Part shown: positions 8,737 to 16,994 of the stretch, one piece after another
How positions within the stretch are numbered: the stretch's first letter is position 1
Layout: each line of letters opens with the position of its first letter
Assembly: GCF_048551375.1 (NCBI RefSeq)
Contig: NZ_JBLYZJ010000008.1
Location: 1-64,000 of the forward strand
From: Faucicola sp048551375
GTDB taxonomy: Bacteria; Pseudomonadota; Gammaproteobacteria; Pseudomonadales; Moraxellaceae
Reading direction: 5' to 3'
DNA: 64,000 nt
Made by a program: the position numbers and the translations under genes
Notes under the pieces: model-generated
Seen by the model: the letters and a program-made list of their open reading frames with translations, nothing else
What the model was told of the DNA's origin: nothing
Database searches by the model: none

Positions 8737-9108
8737 GTAGGTTGGGTAGAGCAAAGCGATACCCAACTATTTTACATTTTGAGTCCAACAGTTAGGGAGC
8801 ATTTTCTACCCAACTTACGATATCATTTTGTTATAACATCACCTGCCCAATCGAGGTCAAGCACACCATTTCTAACATATTGATGAAACGAGGAATATTG
8901 CCAATCTTTGACTTGTTTCACCAAACCATGTTTAACAGGATTAATATGCACATAATTTACATGATGAAAATAATCAGCGTCATTTTTTATTTGGTGTTCC
9001 CAAAATCTTCTTTGCCAACCCCCTCGTTCATTTTTGGATTGTCGTGATACAATAATAGCCAAAAATTAAAATAGAATGTTGGGTATCGCTTTGCTCTACC
9101 CAACCTAC
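8737..9108. mobile_element. REP-bounded element with truncated RAYT gene, inserted between pyrB and pyrC'
   Basis: A 31-base sequence at 8737-8767 (containing GGTTGGGTA and TACCCAAC) recurs as its exact reverse complement at 9078-9108. Each end is itself a hairpin (GTTGGGTA...TACCCAAC). Between them lie a partial third copy (8805-8815) and the truncated transposase. The total is 372 bp. A related pair lies at 44691-44765. No obvious target duplication was seen. Confidence 0.8.
8823..9062 (-). pseudogene. Truncated REP-associated tyrosine transposase (RAYT), C-terminal part
   Basis: About 79 codons match the C-terminal half of RAYT/TnpA-REP proteins: WQRRFWEHQIKNDADYFHH, then the catalytic-tyrosine region NYVHINPVKHG and DWQYSSFHQYV. 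The intact relative at 24262-24804 aligns closely over the same part. The N-terminal ~100 residues, with the metal-binding H-x-H motif (DHIH in the intact copy), are missing and replaced by repeat sequence, so the product cannot cut DNA. A remnant inside paired REP sequences. Confidence 0.85.
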
Positions 9109-9138
9109 AACCGTTATTTATCGGGTTTGAAATTATTT

Positions 9139-10182
9139 TTAATTCTCTCTCGCTTGTCTTTGCCCCTGCATTGCCAACGCCATCACCGCCATCCGCACGG
9201 CAATGCCATTATTTACCTGTTTTAAAATCACCGATTGCTCACCATCCGCCACACTGGAGGCGATTTCCACGCCACGATTCATCGGGCCAGGGTGCATCAC
9301 AAGTGCATCCGATTTTGCCAATGCCAATCGCTCTGGGGTAATGCCATAGGCTTTGAAATATTCACTAGTTGACGGCAATAACGGCGAGCCAATTCGCTCA
9401 TTTTGAATACGTAATCCGATAATCACATCGCAGTCTTTGACACCCTCATCAATATCGTTATATACGCTCACGCCATAGCGTTCGATACCTTTGGGTAGTA
9501 AGGTCTTGGGTGCGATGACACGGATATCCTTGACCCCAAGCGTCTGCAATGCCGAAATATCTGAGCGAGCAACTCGGCTATGCTTAATATCGCCAATAAT
9601 CGCCACGCTTAAATCTTCAAATGGACGAGGACATTCACGGTAAATGGTCAGCATATCGAGCATGGCTTGGGTGGGGTGAGCGTGCCAGCCGTCACCGCCA
9701 TTGATAATAGCGATATTGGGCGTGACTTCGGTCGCCATAAAGTGAGCCGCCCCACTCGCTGAGTGACGTACCACGAAGATATCAGCGGTCATGGCTTCAA
9801 GATTCCAAAGCGTATCACGGAGGCTTTCGCCTTTTGAGGTACTTGATTTGGCGATATCAAGGCTGACGACATTCGCTCCAAGACGTTTGGCAGCGACTTC
9901 AAAGGTGGTGCGGGTGCGAGTGGAATTTTCAAAGAACAGATTCATCACGGTACAGCCGTCAAGCTCATTACTGTTGCGGATTCGGCTTGGTTGTCCGTCT
10001 GGGGTGTTTTCGATATAGCCGTTGGCTTTTTCGATAATTGCCATGAGTTGGGCTTTGGTTAGCCCCTCGACACCGATAAAATGGCGAATACCGTCATTGG
10101 CTTTTTCGGGTTTTGCCATGGCTTGGTCGAGTTTGGTTTTGAGTTGGTCGTTGCTGAGGGTTTGGGTGGTGAGGATGTTCAT
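9139..10182 (-). CDS. pyrB: Aspartate carbamoyltransferase catalytic subunit
   Basis: Makes N-carbamoyl-aspartate from carbamoyl phosphate and aspartate, the committed step of pyrimidine synthesis. The carbamoyl-phosphate motif STRTRTTF is at residues 87-94, followed by KSSTSKGESLRDTL; HPGPMNRGVE is near the C-terminus. The 347 residues include about 35 extra N-terminal residues relative to E. coli PyrB, as in class A enzymes that bind PyrC'. No pyrI is nearby, in keeping with a PyrB/PyrC' holoenzyme. A hairpin with a T run lies about 60 bases before the start and may attenuate transcription. Confidence 0.94.
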   Translation of the reverse strand: MNILTTQTLSNDQLKTKLDQAMAKPEKANDGIRHFIGVEGLTKAQLMAIIEKANGYIENTPDGQPSRIRNSNELDGCTVMNLFFENSTRTRTTFEVAAKRLGANVVSLDIAKSSTSKGESLRDTLWNLEAMTADIFVVRHSASGAAHFMATEVTPNIAIINGGDGWHAHPTQAMLDMLTIYRECPRPFEDLSVAIIGDIKHSRVARSDISALQTLGVKDIRVIAPKTLLPKGIERYGVSVYNDIDEGVKDCDVIIGLRIQNERIGSPLLPSTSEYFKAYGITPERLALAKSDALVMHPGPMNRGVEIASSVADGEQSVILKQVNNGIAVRMAVMALAMQGQRQAREN

Positions 10183-10243
10183 GTTTTTACGCCTAAAAAA
10201 ACAAATTAAGCTATTTTACCCCAAAATTCCGTTTTTTCACATT

Positions 10244-10281
10244 AAAAAAAGCACGCTCAACAAGCCCCCCAAAACGTGCTA
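10244..10281 (-). promoter_or_regulatory. Possible attenuator terminator in the pyrB leader
   Basis: Read on the minus strand, AGCACG pairs with CGTGCT across a 19-base loop and is followed at once by seven T residues, about 60 bases before the pyrB ATG. On the plus strand no T run follows, so it does not serve fbp. An intrinsic terminator in a pyrB leader recalls the UTP-sensitive attenuation of E. coli pyrBI. I did not find a convincing leader peptide, and promoters here are unclear. Confidence 0.45.
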
Positions 10282-10329
10282 CAATCGCCTAAAATATTGA
10301 CAGCTAACAGCAAGAACAGGACGAATGCC

Positions 10330-11319
10330 ATGCAAATCAACCTAACCACCCTCACCGACTACCTCAACCACCAATGCCCTAACAAAGCCGTTGCCAGCAC
10401 CATCAACACGGTTGCTAAAGTCGGTATCGAAATCAGCGAACTGCTCCGCCGTGGGGCATTAGCCGACATCCTAGGCGAGGCAGGCAACGAAAACGTACAG
10501 GGCGAAGAACAAAAAAAATTAGACGTGATTGCCAATGACCTCTTACTTGACCGTCTTAGCCAAAACCCTGTATGTGCAGGGGTCGCCAGTGAGGAACTAG
10601 ACAACTCAACCCCAGCCAATAAAGACGGTGAAGTGTTGGTATTATTCGACCCACTAGACGGCTCATCAAATATCGACATTAATATGGCAGTGGGAACGAT
10701 TTTCTCGATTTTGCCTTACCAAAATCAAGGTCAAACCGCCACTGACAGCGACTTTTTGCAAAAAGGCACTCAGCAACTGGGGGCAGGTTATGTCATTTAT
10801 GGCACATCGACCATGCTCGCCTTGACCATTGGTAATGGCGTGGTAATGTTTAGTTATGACCCAAGTATTCATCAGTTTATCTTAATTAAAGACGGCGTTA
10901 CCATCTCACCAGATACCAAAGAGTATGCGATTAATGCCTCAAATTATCGCTACTGGCTACCACCGATGCAACGCTATATTGATGAGTTTATCGCTGGGAC
11001 AAATGGCGTGCGTGGCAAGGATTTTAATATGCGTTGGGTGGCGGCGATGGTGGGTGATGTACATCGAATTTTGGTGCGTGGTGGCGTGTTTAGCTATCCG
11101 TTTGACACCAAGCATCCTGACAAGGCGGGCAAACTTCGCTTGATGTACGAAGCCAATCCGATGAGTTTGTTGATTGAGCAAGCAGGTGGGGCGAGTACCG
11201 ATGCGGTGAATCGTATTTTGGAGATTGAACCGACCAATATTCATCAGCGTGTGCCAGTGGTGTTGGGGGCGAAAAATGAAGTGGATTATGTCAAAAAATT
11301 GCATGAAGAAATGTTGTAA
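10330..11319 (+). CDS. fbp: Fructose-1,6-bisphosphatase, class I
   Basis: Hydrolyses fructose 1,6-bisphosphate to fructose 6-phosphate in gluconeogenesis. The metal-binding signature FDPLDGSSNID is at residues 106-116. The second signature region follows in the C-terminal half (PMSLLIEQAGGAS). 329 residues, the normal length. I chose ATG 10330 (MQINLTTLTDYL) because AGGACG precedes it by about ten bases; an in-frame ATG at 10276 lacks this. Divergent from pyrB. Confidence 0.95.
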   Translation: MQINLTTLTDYLNHQCPNKAVASTINTVAKVGIEISELLRRGALADILGEAGNENVQGEEQKKLDVIANDLLLDRLSQNPVCAGVASEELDNSTPANKDGEVLVLFDPLDGSSNIDINMAVGTIFSILPYQNQGQTATDSDFLQKGTQQLGAGYVIYGTSTMLALTIGNGVVMFSYDPSIHQFILIKDGVTISPDTKEYAINASNYRYWLPPMQRYIDEFIAGTNGVRGKDFNMRWVAAMVGDVHRILVRGGVFSYPFDTKHPDKAGKLRLMYEANPMSLLIEQAGGASTDAVNRILEIEPTNIHQRVPVVLGAKNEVDYVKKLHEEML

Positions 11320-11336
11320 TTAATGGAAACTCCCAT

Positions 11337-11369
11337 AAAAAAGCCCAATCTATTAAGAATGGGCTTTTT
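11337..11369 (+). terminator. Intrinsic terminator after fbp
   Basis: AAAAAGCCCA pairs with TGGGCTTTTT around a 12-base loop, 17 bases after the fbp stop. The symmetric A and T runs allow it to serve the convergent metallo-hydrolase gene as well. Confidence 0.85.
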
Positions 11370-11385
11370 AACTTTTATTAACCAA

Positions 11386-12366
11386 TTACCAATTACCACG
11401 GCGATGGTTTGTTACCCAACGGTGCATACCTAAAACATTCAAGGTTTTCATGTTATTGAAGTTCGTCCAACTTTGTACTTCTGGACTAAATTTGACGTTA
11501 CGATATAGTTGGTCCCAACTCATGCCTTGGCGAGTTAAATCCGTCACTTGTTGATGCAAATCGACCATATAACGGCGTAATGCCACTTGTTGCTCACGAT
11601 TTGACAAACCATAATGTCCCACGTCAATTACATCCACATCTTGAGCAATAACCCAATCCAAAGTTTCAATCCAACCATCATAATAAAAATCTAAAAAATC
11701 ATTGTATGGCATGGTTTTATTTTGACAAACATCGGTACATTGCAATGCTTTTTGGCGAGGGAATAATACCATCGTCATGCTATTTGAGTGGCTTGGTTCA
11801 ACACGGTGTAACTGAACGACTTCATCACCAAGTTTAATTGTCATGTCTTTATCAAAAATCTTGTCAGGCAAGGCATATGGTAGTTTTTCACCAATAATTG
11901 GCTCAACGGCACGTTGATTGGCGACCACAATCGCTCCATGTTTTTGCCAAATTTCCGCCCCTGCAATATGGTCAGCGTGAGCATGGGTCAATACCACATA
12001 CTTAATTGGTACATTAAAGCGTTTTTTGATTTCTGCCTCTAGCCAAGGGGCTGAACAAGTCGCTCCAGAATCGACCACTAATGCCCCTTCTTTGGTAATC
12101 ATCACAAGACCGCTATGCGTAGCCAAGCCTTTGCCATTGGTATGGCGATACAGGTTATCTTTGATAAGTGTCAAAGTCGGTTGAGCTTCAGGCTCATCAC
12201 ACATATGTGCGGTAAAATCAGGCAAGGTTTCACGGTTGGCATATTTGGTGCGGTCAAACGCCGTGCCATCATCCCATGCACCGTGTGCCATTGAAAGTGA
12301 CATCAATGTTCCCAACGCTAATCCAAATTTTAGCGAGGCTTTTTTAACATCTGCTTTTAGAGTCAT
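11386..12366 (-). CDS. Exported metallo-beta-lactamase-fold hydrolase
   Basis: A 326-residue protein with a hydrophobic N-terminal export segment (LKFGLALGTLMSLSMAHGA, cleavage near residue 30). The zinc motif H-x-H-x-D-H is HAHADH (residues 128-133). Further metal-ligand candidates are SHSNSM and GHYGLSN. It lacks anything I can tie to true class B beta-lactamases and fits the broad periplasmic MBL-fold group. Two Cys pairs (MCDEPE, GATC, CTDVC) suggest disulfides. Substrate unknown. AAGGA precedes the ATG by eight bases. It stands alone, with an AT-rich 326-base gap upstream. Confidence 0.85.
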   Translation of the reverse strand: MTLKADVKKASLKFGLALGTLMSLSMAHGAWDDGTAFDRTKYANRETLPDFTAHMCDEPEAQPTLTLIKDNLYRHTNGKGLATHSGLVMITKEGALVVDSGATCSAPWLEAEIKKRFNVPIKYVVLTHAHADHIAGAEIWQKHGAIVVANQRAVEPIIGEKLPYALPDKIFDKDMTIKLGDEVVQLHRVEPSHSNSMTMVLFPRQKALQCTDVCQNKTMPYNDFLDFYYDGWIETLDWVIAQDVDVIDVGHYGLSNREQQVALRRYMVDLHQQVTDLTRQGMSWDQLYRNVKFSPEVQSWTNFNNMKTLNVLGMHRWVTNHRRGNW

Positions 12367-12692
12367 ACATTTTATCCTTATGAAATAAATAGTAAGTTGG
12401 TGTTACAAAACAATGGTAAAGTAGTTATAACGTTGTAATAATAACATAAAGGTTTTACTCATAAATATTAAAAAATGTGTAAAATATTTGTTTATTTTTA
12501 AATTTAATTAAAAAAATTGCTACACTTGACTAATTATAAGTAAAAATTTTTTATCATTGAGGCTTTTAGACTAAGCTTAGGATTAAAATCATTGATAATA
12601 CAGAAATCGAATGGCAAAATGACATTAAATATCTTTACCCTTTAGTAATAACTTTTCCCCCATTAGAAAACCCATTAGCATAGAAGAAAACA
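12367..12692. other. Intergenic gap between divergent genes
   Basis: About 326 bases, very AT-rich (notably 12450-12560). It must hold the promoters for the metallo-hydrolase (minus) and the RNA methyltransferase operon (plus). I see no repeat family, tRNA or convincing small gene. Several TATAAT-like stretches occur by chance in such AT-rich sequence, so I do not place promoters. Confidence 0.6.
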
Positions 12693-13496
12693 ATGACCTT
12701 ATACAGCCCCACCATCACCTCAAAAGATAATCCCACCATTAAGACCGCCCACGCCCTACTCACCCAAGCACGGCAACGCAAAAAACTCGGACAAACCGTT
12801 CTTGAAGGTACGCACCTAATCGAAGCCTACCTGAACGCCAACCTCACCCCAAATACCATCATCATCAGCGAGGGTGGCTGGCAAAATAGAGAAATTAACA
12901 TCCTACTCACTCGCCTTAAAAACGTCAAAACCGTAACCATTAGCGATAGTCTATACAAAGAAATCCGCAGTCTAGGCGAAGGGCTATCCATCATGGCAAT
13001 CATTGACATTCCCTCACCTGCCTTGCCAAACGCCATCACCAGTGATTGCCTTATTATCAATGGCGTACAGGACAATGGCAATCTCGGCACGCTGTTACGC
13101 ACCGCTTCTGCCGTTGGGGTGAAGACGATAATTTGTACCGCAGATAGCCACACAGCGACTGCTTCGGCTTGGTCGCCTAAGACCTTACGAGCAGGAATGG
13201 GGGCGAATTTTGGCGTGACGATTTATGAGGGTGTGACAGTTGAGCAAGTGCTTGAGGTAGTGAAAGTGCCACTATTTGCCACCAGTAGCCATACCGATAC
13301 GCTGATTTATCAAACGGATTTAACACAGCCATTGGCGTTAATCATGGGGCATGAGGGACAAGGCGTGGATGATAGCCTAATGAGCCAAGCCATCCCTATC
13401 GCCCTACCCCAACCCAATGGGCAAGAAAGCCTAAATGTGGCGATTGCAGGGGCGTTGTGTATGTATGAAGTGTTACGGCAACGACACTACGTATAG
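12693..13496 (+). CDS. SpoU/TrmH-family RNA 2'-O-ribose methyltransferase
   Basis: 267 residues: an N-terminal substrate-binding region (about 1-100), then a SPOUT methyltransferase domain. Motif 1 is NGVQDNGNLGTLLRTA (about 112-127), motif 2 IMGHEGQGV, motif 3 LNVAIAGALCMYE; the last two form the trefoil-knot SAM site. The family uses SAM to methylate ribose 2'-OH in rRNA or tRNA. Which nucleotide is modified cannot be told from sequence. The next gene starts 13 bases after the stop, probably in the same transcript. Confidence 0.87.
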   Translation: MTLYSPTITSKDNPTIKTAHALLTQARQRKKLGQTVLEGTHLIEAYLNANLTPNTIIISEGGWQNREINILLTRLKNVKTVTISDSLYKEIRSLGEGLSIMAIIDIPSPALPNAITSDCLIINGVQDNGNLGTLLRTASAVGVKTIICTADSHTATASAWSPKTLRAGMGANFGVTIYEGVTVEQVLEVVKVPLFATSSHTDTLIYQTDLTQPLALIMGHEGQGVDDSLMSQAIPIALPQPNGQESLNVAIAGALCMYEVLRQRHYV

Positions 13497-13509
13497 AAAA
13501 TGGCATAAA

Positions 13510-14136
13510 ATGAATCGTAGAAAATTATTACTCGCAGGTCTAACGCTACCGTTGTTAATATCCTGTAGCAAACCTAAAAACGCCAAAATCCCAAGCGGAA
13601 GCAAAGTGATTGCGTTAGGTGATTCGCTCACCTTTGGCTATGGGGCAACGCCTGAAACCGCCTACCCTACTGTGTTGGCAAACAAAACGGGTTGGGAAGT
13701 CATCAATGAAGGGGTAAGTGGCGATACTTCTGAGGGCGTGTTAAAACGCCTTGATAAGGTAATTGAGGTAAATCCCAAATTGTTACTACTCGGCATTGGT
13801 GGCAATGATGTACTCCAACGAGTCGCACCCACCACAACAACTAGCAACATCAACCAAATTATTGATAAACTCAAATCCGCCAATATTCCGATGGTGTTAA
13901 TCGCTGAACCGTACTTTAGCACCAGTGCATTGTTGGGCGTGGCAAGTGACAATCCGATTTATGAGCAGATTGCCAAAGATAAAGACGTTATTTTATTTGC
14001 CAAAGGGGATGGCGGTTGGTCAAAGATTTTATCCGATGAAAAGCTAAAATCCGACCAAATCCACGCCAACGCTGAGGGTTATGCCAAATTTGCTGAGAAT
14101 TTATATGCGTTCTTAAAAGAACTAGGGTTTGTTTGA
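13510..14136 (+). CDS. SGNH/GDSL esterase lipoprotein (TesA-like arylesterase)
   Basis: 208 residues. A lipoprotein signal is clear: MNRRKLLLAGLTLPLLISC, with lipobox LISC. GDSL block I is ALGDSLTFGYG (nucleophile Ser), block III GIGGND (oxyanion Asn), block V DQIHANAEGY (Asp and His). Closest to TesA-type multifunctional acyl-CoA thioesterase/lysophospholipase/arylesterases, but TesA is periplasmic and soluble while this one should be lipid-anchored. The ATG at 13510 is chosen because the signal peptide begins there; upstream frame overlaps the methyltransferase. Confidence 0.88.
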   Translation: MNRRKLLLAGLTLPLLISCSKPKNAKIPSGSKVIALGDSLTFGYGATPETAYPTVLANKTGWEVINEGVSGDTSEGVLKRLDKVIEVNPKLLLLGIGGNDVLQRVAPTTTTSNINQIIDKLKSANIPMVLIAEPYFSTSALLGVASDNPIYEQIAKDKDVILFAKGDGGWSKILSDEKLKSDQIHANAEGYAKFAENLYAFLKELGFV

Positions 14137-14174
14137 TAAAACTCTTGCTAGACCTATTTTTTGACACAACATAT

Positions 14175-14204
14175 CGTGGGTTACGCTGTGCTAACCCACG
14201 CTAC
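14175..14204. repeat. Palindromic repeat (GTGGGTTA family)
   Basis: CGTGGGTTA and TAACCCACG form a hairpin followed by CTAC. Sister copies lie at 31589-31617 and, more diverged, 52649-52687. The overall shape resembles the REP at 8737, but no transposase gene accompanies it. Confidence 0.8.
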
Positions 14205-14224
14205 TTAGGCGGTTAGAAAACGGT

Positions 14225-14410
14225 TTAATCTTTCTTTTTATCGTCACTGTCGCCTGGAATGATGGCTTTACCAACGGCGATTGTGCCTTTCGCCAACGCT
14301 TTGGTGGTTTTGTAGGCGACTTTGACAGGCACGGTGACGATTTTATGAACACAGCCTTGTAAGATAAAAGCGGTGGTAATAATAAGGGCTAAAGTGGTAA
14401 GTTTTTTCAT
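14225..14410 (-). CDS. Small lipoprotein (61 residues)
   Basis: A signal peptide ends in lipobox LQGC at residues 17-20. The mature part is about 40 residues: a Val-rich segment (KIVTVPVKVAYKTTKALAK) then an acidic/basic tail (DSDDKKKD). Small lipoproteins with this VPVKVAYKTTKA core appear in Moraxellaceae as I recall, with no known function. It starts three bases after the argJ stop, so it is probably its downstream operon partner. Confidence 0.75.
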   Translation of the reverse strand: MKKLTTLALIITTAFILQGCVHKIVTVPVKVAYKTTKALAKGTIAVGKAIIPGDSDDKKKD

Positions 14411-14413
14411 TGA

Positions 14414-15631
14414 TTAGCTCCGATAATCCGCATTAATTTTGACATATTCATACGACAAGTCACAGGTATAGACGGTGTCACTCGCCTGCCCTTGCCCAAG
14501 CTCAATATGAATGGTAATCTCAGGACGCTTCATCACCTCTGCCCCACGCTCTTCGGTGTAGCCATCCGCCAATCCGCCACGCTCACAAATCCGCACGTCA
14601 TCAAGCGATACATTAACTTGGCTTTGGTCAAGCTCAATCCCTGCATAGCCCACCGAAGCCAAGATTCTGCCCCAGTTAGGGTCACTGGCAAAAAATGCCG
14701 TCTTCACCAATGGCGAATGAGCCACCGCATAGGCGATTTTGGCACAGTCGTCCGAGGTTTTGCCCCCAGTCACTTTGACGGTGATAAACTTGGTCGCCCC
14801 CTCACCATCACGCACAATCAACTGGGCGATACGCACCATCACTTTTTCAATGGCTTGATAAATAGCGGTATAGTGCGGATGATTTTCGCTATCTATCACT
14901 TCGCTACTAGCTTGACCTGTGGCGATAAGCGTACAGCAATCGTTGGTCGAGGTGTCACCATCAATAGTAATGCGATTAAAGGATTTATTGACCGTTTTAA
15001 GCAAAATATCCTGCAACACGGCTTTATCAATATTGGCATCAGTCGCCACAAAACCCAACATAGTCGCCATATTTGGGCGAATCATGCCTGCCCCTTTACT
15101 GATACCTGTCACCGTGTAAGTTACACCATCAATGTTAACTTGCTCGCTATGACCTTTTGGCGTGGTGTCGGTGGTCATAATGCTATGGGCGGAATTTAAC
15201 CAATTATCTTCGCTTAAATTTGCCAACGCATTGTCTAACCCTGCGATAATCCGCTCACTTGGCAAGGCTTCACCAATCACGCCTGTCGAGTATGGCAACA
15301 CAGATTCAACGTTTACCCCTGTTTTTTCGGCTAACGCTTGACACGTGGCGAAGGCTCGGTCTTTGCCATCTTGCCCTGTAGCGGCATTGGCGTTGCCTGT
15401 GTTGATGAGTAAATAGCGTGGGCTTTCGGCTTGGATAAATTCACGCACCAACTGCACAGGGGCAGCACAAAATTGGTTTTGGGTGGTGACGATGGCGGTA
15501 TTGGCGTTTTCGCAGATTTCAAAGACGGTTAAATCTTTACGGTTTGGGTAGCGGACATGGGCTTCGGTGATACCGATTTTGATGCCTTTAATGGGTAACA
15601 ATGGGACGAGGGTGACATTTCCGACTGGCAT
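14414..15631 (-). CDS. argJ: Bifunctional glutamate N-acetyltransferase / amino-acid acetyltransferase
   Basis: ArgJ transfers acetyl from N-acetylornithine to glutamate in the arginine cycle; bifunctional forms also use acetyl-CoA. The autocleavage site AT|MLGF has its nucleophile at Thr190, splitting the chain into alpha and beta subunits. 405 residues is normal. Start at 15631 (MPVGNVTL) because AAGGAG lies seven bases upstream. Whether it is mono- or bifunctional cannot be read from sequence. Confidence 0.93.
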   Translation of the reverse strand: MPVGNVTLVPLLPIKGIKIGITEAHVRYPNRKDLTVFEICENANTAIVTTQNQFCAAPVQLVREFIQAESPRYLLINTGNANAATGQDGKDRAFATCQALAEKTGVNVESVLPYSTGVIGEALPSERIIAGLDNALANLSEDNWLNSAHSIMTTDTTPKGHSEQVNIDGVTYTVTGISKGAGMIRPNMATMLGFVATDANIDKAVLQDILLKTVNKSFNRITIDGDTSTNDCCTLIATGQASSEVIDSENHPHYTAIYQAIEKVMVRIAQLIVRDGEGATKFITVKVTGGKTSDDCAKIAYAVAHSPLVKTAFFASDPNWGRILASVGYAGIELDQSQVNVSLDDVRICERGGLADGYTEERGAEVMKRPEITIHIELGQGQASDTVYTCDLSYEYVKINADYRS

Positions 15632-15725
15632 AGCGAACTCCTTGTTAACAGATTTTTGCAAGTTTACGCCTTTTTACCCCCCTAATACAAGGTCGATTTT
15701 GACAAAATCCTGCTTTGATTGGCAC

Positions 15726-16157
15726 TCAACGATGAGATTTTAGCGTTGCCCTTAGCCAATCATAAAGCCAATAAAAGACAAACCCATACGCCAAAATCAG
15801 CACGGTTAGCCCAATATCCATCAGCAATGCTTGCCAAAACCCAATCTGCAACACCCACATCATCAAAGGCAAGGTAAACAGCAATAGCCCACCCTCAAAA
15901 CCCACAATATGCCCCACTCGAAGCCATACCGAACGAGTCAATTTATCCCCTGTAAAAATCCTATCAAAGCCAAGGTTATAAATAAATGTCCATACCATCG
16001 CCACCAACGAAATCACAATCAGCATTGCCAACACTTTGCCAGTTGGTGCGACCACTGTATCGCTGTGATGGCTAAAAATTCGCACAAAAAAAGCCGAGAG
16101 TATCACGGCGATACTTTCAAACAACACGGCTTGAAAAATACGCTCTTTGATACCCAT
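15726..16157 (-). CDS. PACE-family multidrug efflux transporter
   Basis: The core of 143 residues from MGIKERIFQAVLFES carries four membrane helices and the paired BTP-domain motifs RIFQAVLFESIAVI and RVGHIVGFEGGLLL of proteobacterial antimicrobial compound efflux proteins (AceI type, which export chlorhexidine and short diamines). The true start is uncertain. The frame continues upstream and overlaps lptB; an in-frame TTG at 16250 lies behind GGTGAGG inside the lptB end, and the extension carries a DANLDANLDAN repeat. I report the family-length core. Its place at the end of the lpt cluster suggests co-transcription. Confidence 0.78.
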   Translation of the reverse strand: MGIKERIFQAVLFESIAVILSAFFVRIFSHHSDTVVAPTGKVLAMLIVISLVAMVWTFIYNLGFDRIFTGDKLTRSVWLRVGHIVGFEGGLLLFTLPLMMWVLQIGFWQALLMDIGLTVLILAYGFVFYWLYDWLRATLKSHR

Positions 16158-16194
16158 CGGCTGAATGGGTTTAGCAGTCGTGAACTTGGTATCT

Positions 16195-16236
16195 GTTAAA
16201 TTAGCATCTAAATTAGCATCTAAATTGGCATCTGAC
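16195..16236. repeat. Short tandem repeat upstream of the PACE core
   Basis: Three tandem copies of a 12-base unit (TTAGCATCTAAA and close variants) directly after the lptB stop. If translated in the PACE frame they encode DANLDANLDANL. Copy number may vary by slippage without frameshift. Confidence 0.75.
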
Positions 16237-16239
16237 AGT

Positions 16240-16974
16240 TTAGGCAACAAAATCCTCACCCAAATATACTTTTCGTACTTGCTCATGCTCAAGAATATGG
16301 CTTGGTGTGCCTTCGGCAATAATCGCCCCCTCTGACACAATGTAGGCTTTTTCACAAATTGCCAAAGTTTCTCGGACGTTATGGTCGGTAATCAATACGC
16401 CAATGCCTCGCTGTTTTAGCTTGGTAATGACGTCTTTAATATCGCCCACCGAAATGGGGTCAACCCCTGCAAATGGCTCATCAAGTAAAATAAATTTGGG
16501 ATTCGATGCCAAACAACGGGCGATTTCACAACGCCTGCGTTCACCGCCTGACACGCTCATCCCCAACGAATGACGCACATGACCCAAGTTAAAATCCAAT
16601 AATAATTGCTCTAATGCCTGTTGTTGTGCGGATTTATTCAGGTCAGCACGAGTTTGTAAAATGGCAAGGATATTTTGCTCGACTGTCAATTTACGAAAAA
16701 TCGAGGCTTCTTGTGGTAGGTAGCCGATACCGACTTTGGCACGCTCGTGCATGGCAAGGGGCGAAATATCACGGCTTCCCAAATGAATTTGCCCTTTATC
16801 CATATTGACCAATCCCACCACCATATAAAAACTGGTGGTCTTGCCTGCCCCATTCGGTCCTAAAATACCGACCACTTGCCCTTGCTCAACGGAGAAAGAC
16901 ACGTCTTTGACCACCCAACGTTTACCATAACGTTTGGCGAGGTGTTGCATGACAAGATGTTCTGGGGCAGACAT
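16240..16974 (-). CDS. lptB: LPS export ABC transporter ATP-binding protein LptB
   Basis: The ATPase of the LptB2FG complex that extracts lipopolysaccharide from the inner membrane. Walker A GPNGAGKT is at residues 39-46, signature SVSGGERRRCEIAR, Walker B FILLDEPFAGVDP, H-loop ITDHNVRET. 244 residues, normal length. GGAG precedes the ATG by five bases. It follows lptA in the order kdsD-kdsC-lptC-lptA-lptB. Confidence 0.95.
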   Translation of the reverse strand: MSAPEHLVMQHLAKRYGKRWVVKDVSFSVEQGQVVGILGPNGAGKTTSFYMVVGLVNMDKGQIHLGSRDISPLAMHERAKVGIGYLPQEASIFRKLTVEQNILAILQTRADLNKSAQQQALEQLLLDFNLGHVRHSLGMSVSGGERRRCEIARCLASNPKFILLDEPFAGVDPISVGDIKDVITKLKQRGIGVLITDHNVRETLAICEKAYIVSEGAIIAEGTPSHILEHEQVRKVYLGEDFVA

Positions 16975-16994
16975 GAATGCTCCTTTATTAGTTA

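Noticed and set aside
8692..8766. Longer PyrC' start at 8766
   Set aside because: The extra residues are encoded by the REP repeat; ATG 8691 has its own ribosome site.
14492..15199. 235-codon open frame on the plus strand opposite argJ
   Set aside because: It is the mirror of a well-supported gene; composition (His, Cys, Arg-rich) and lack of ribosome site mark it as a shadow.
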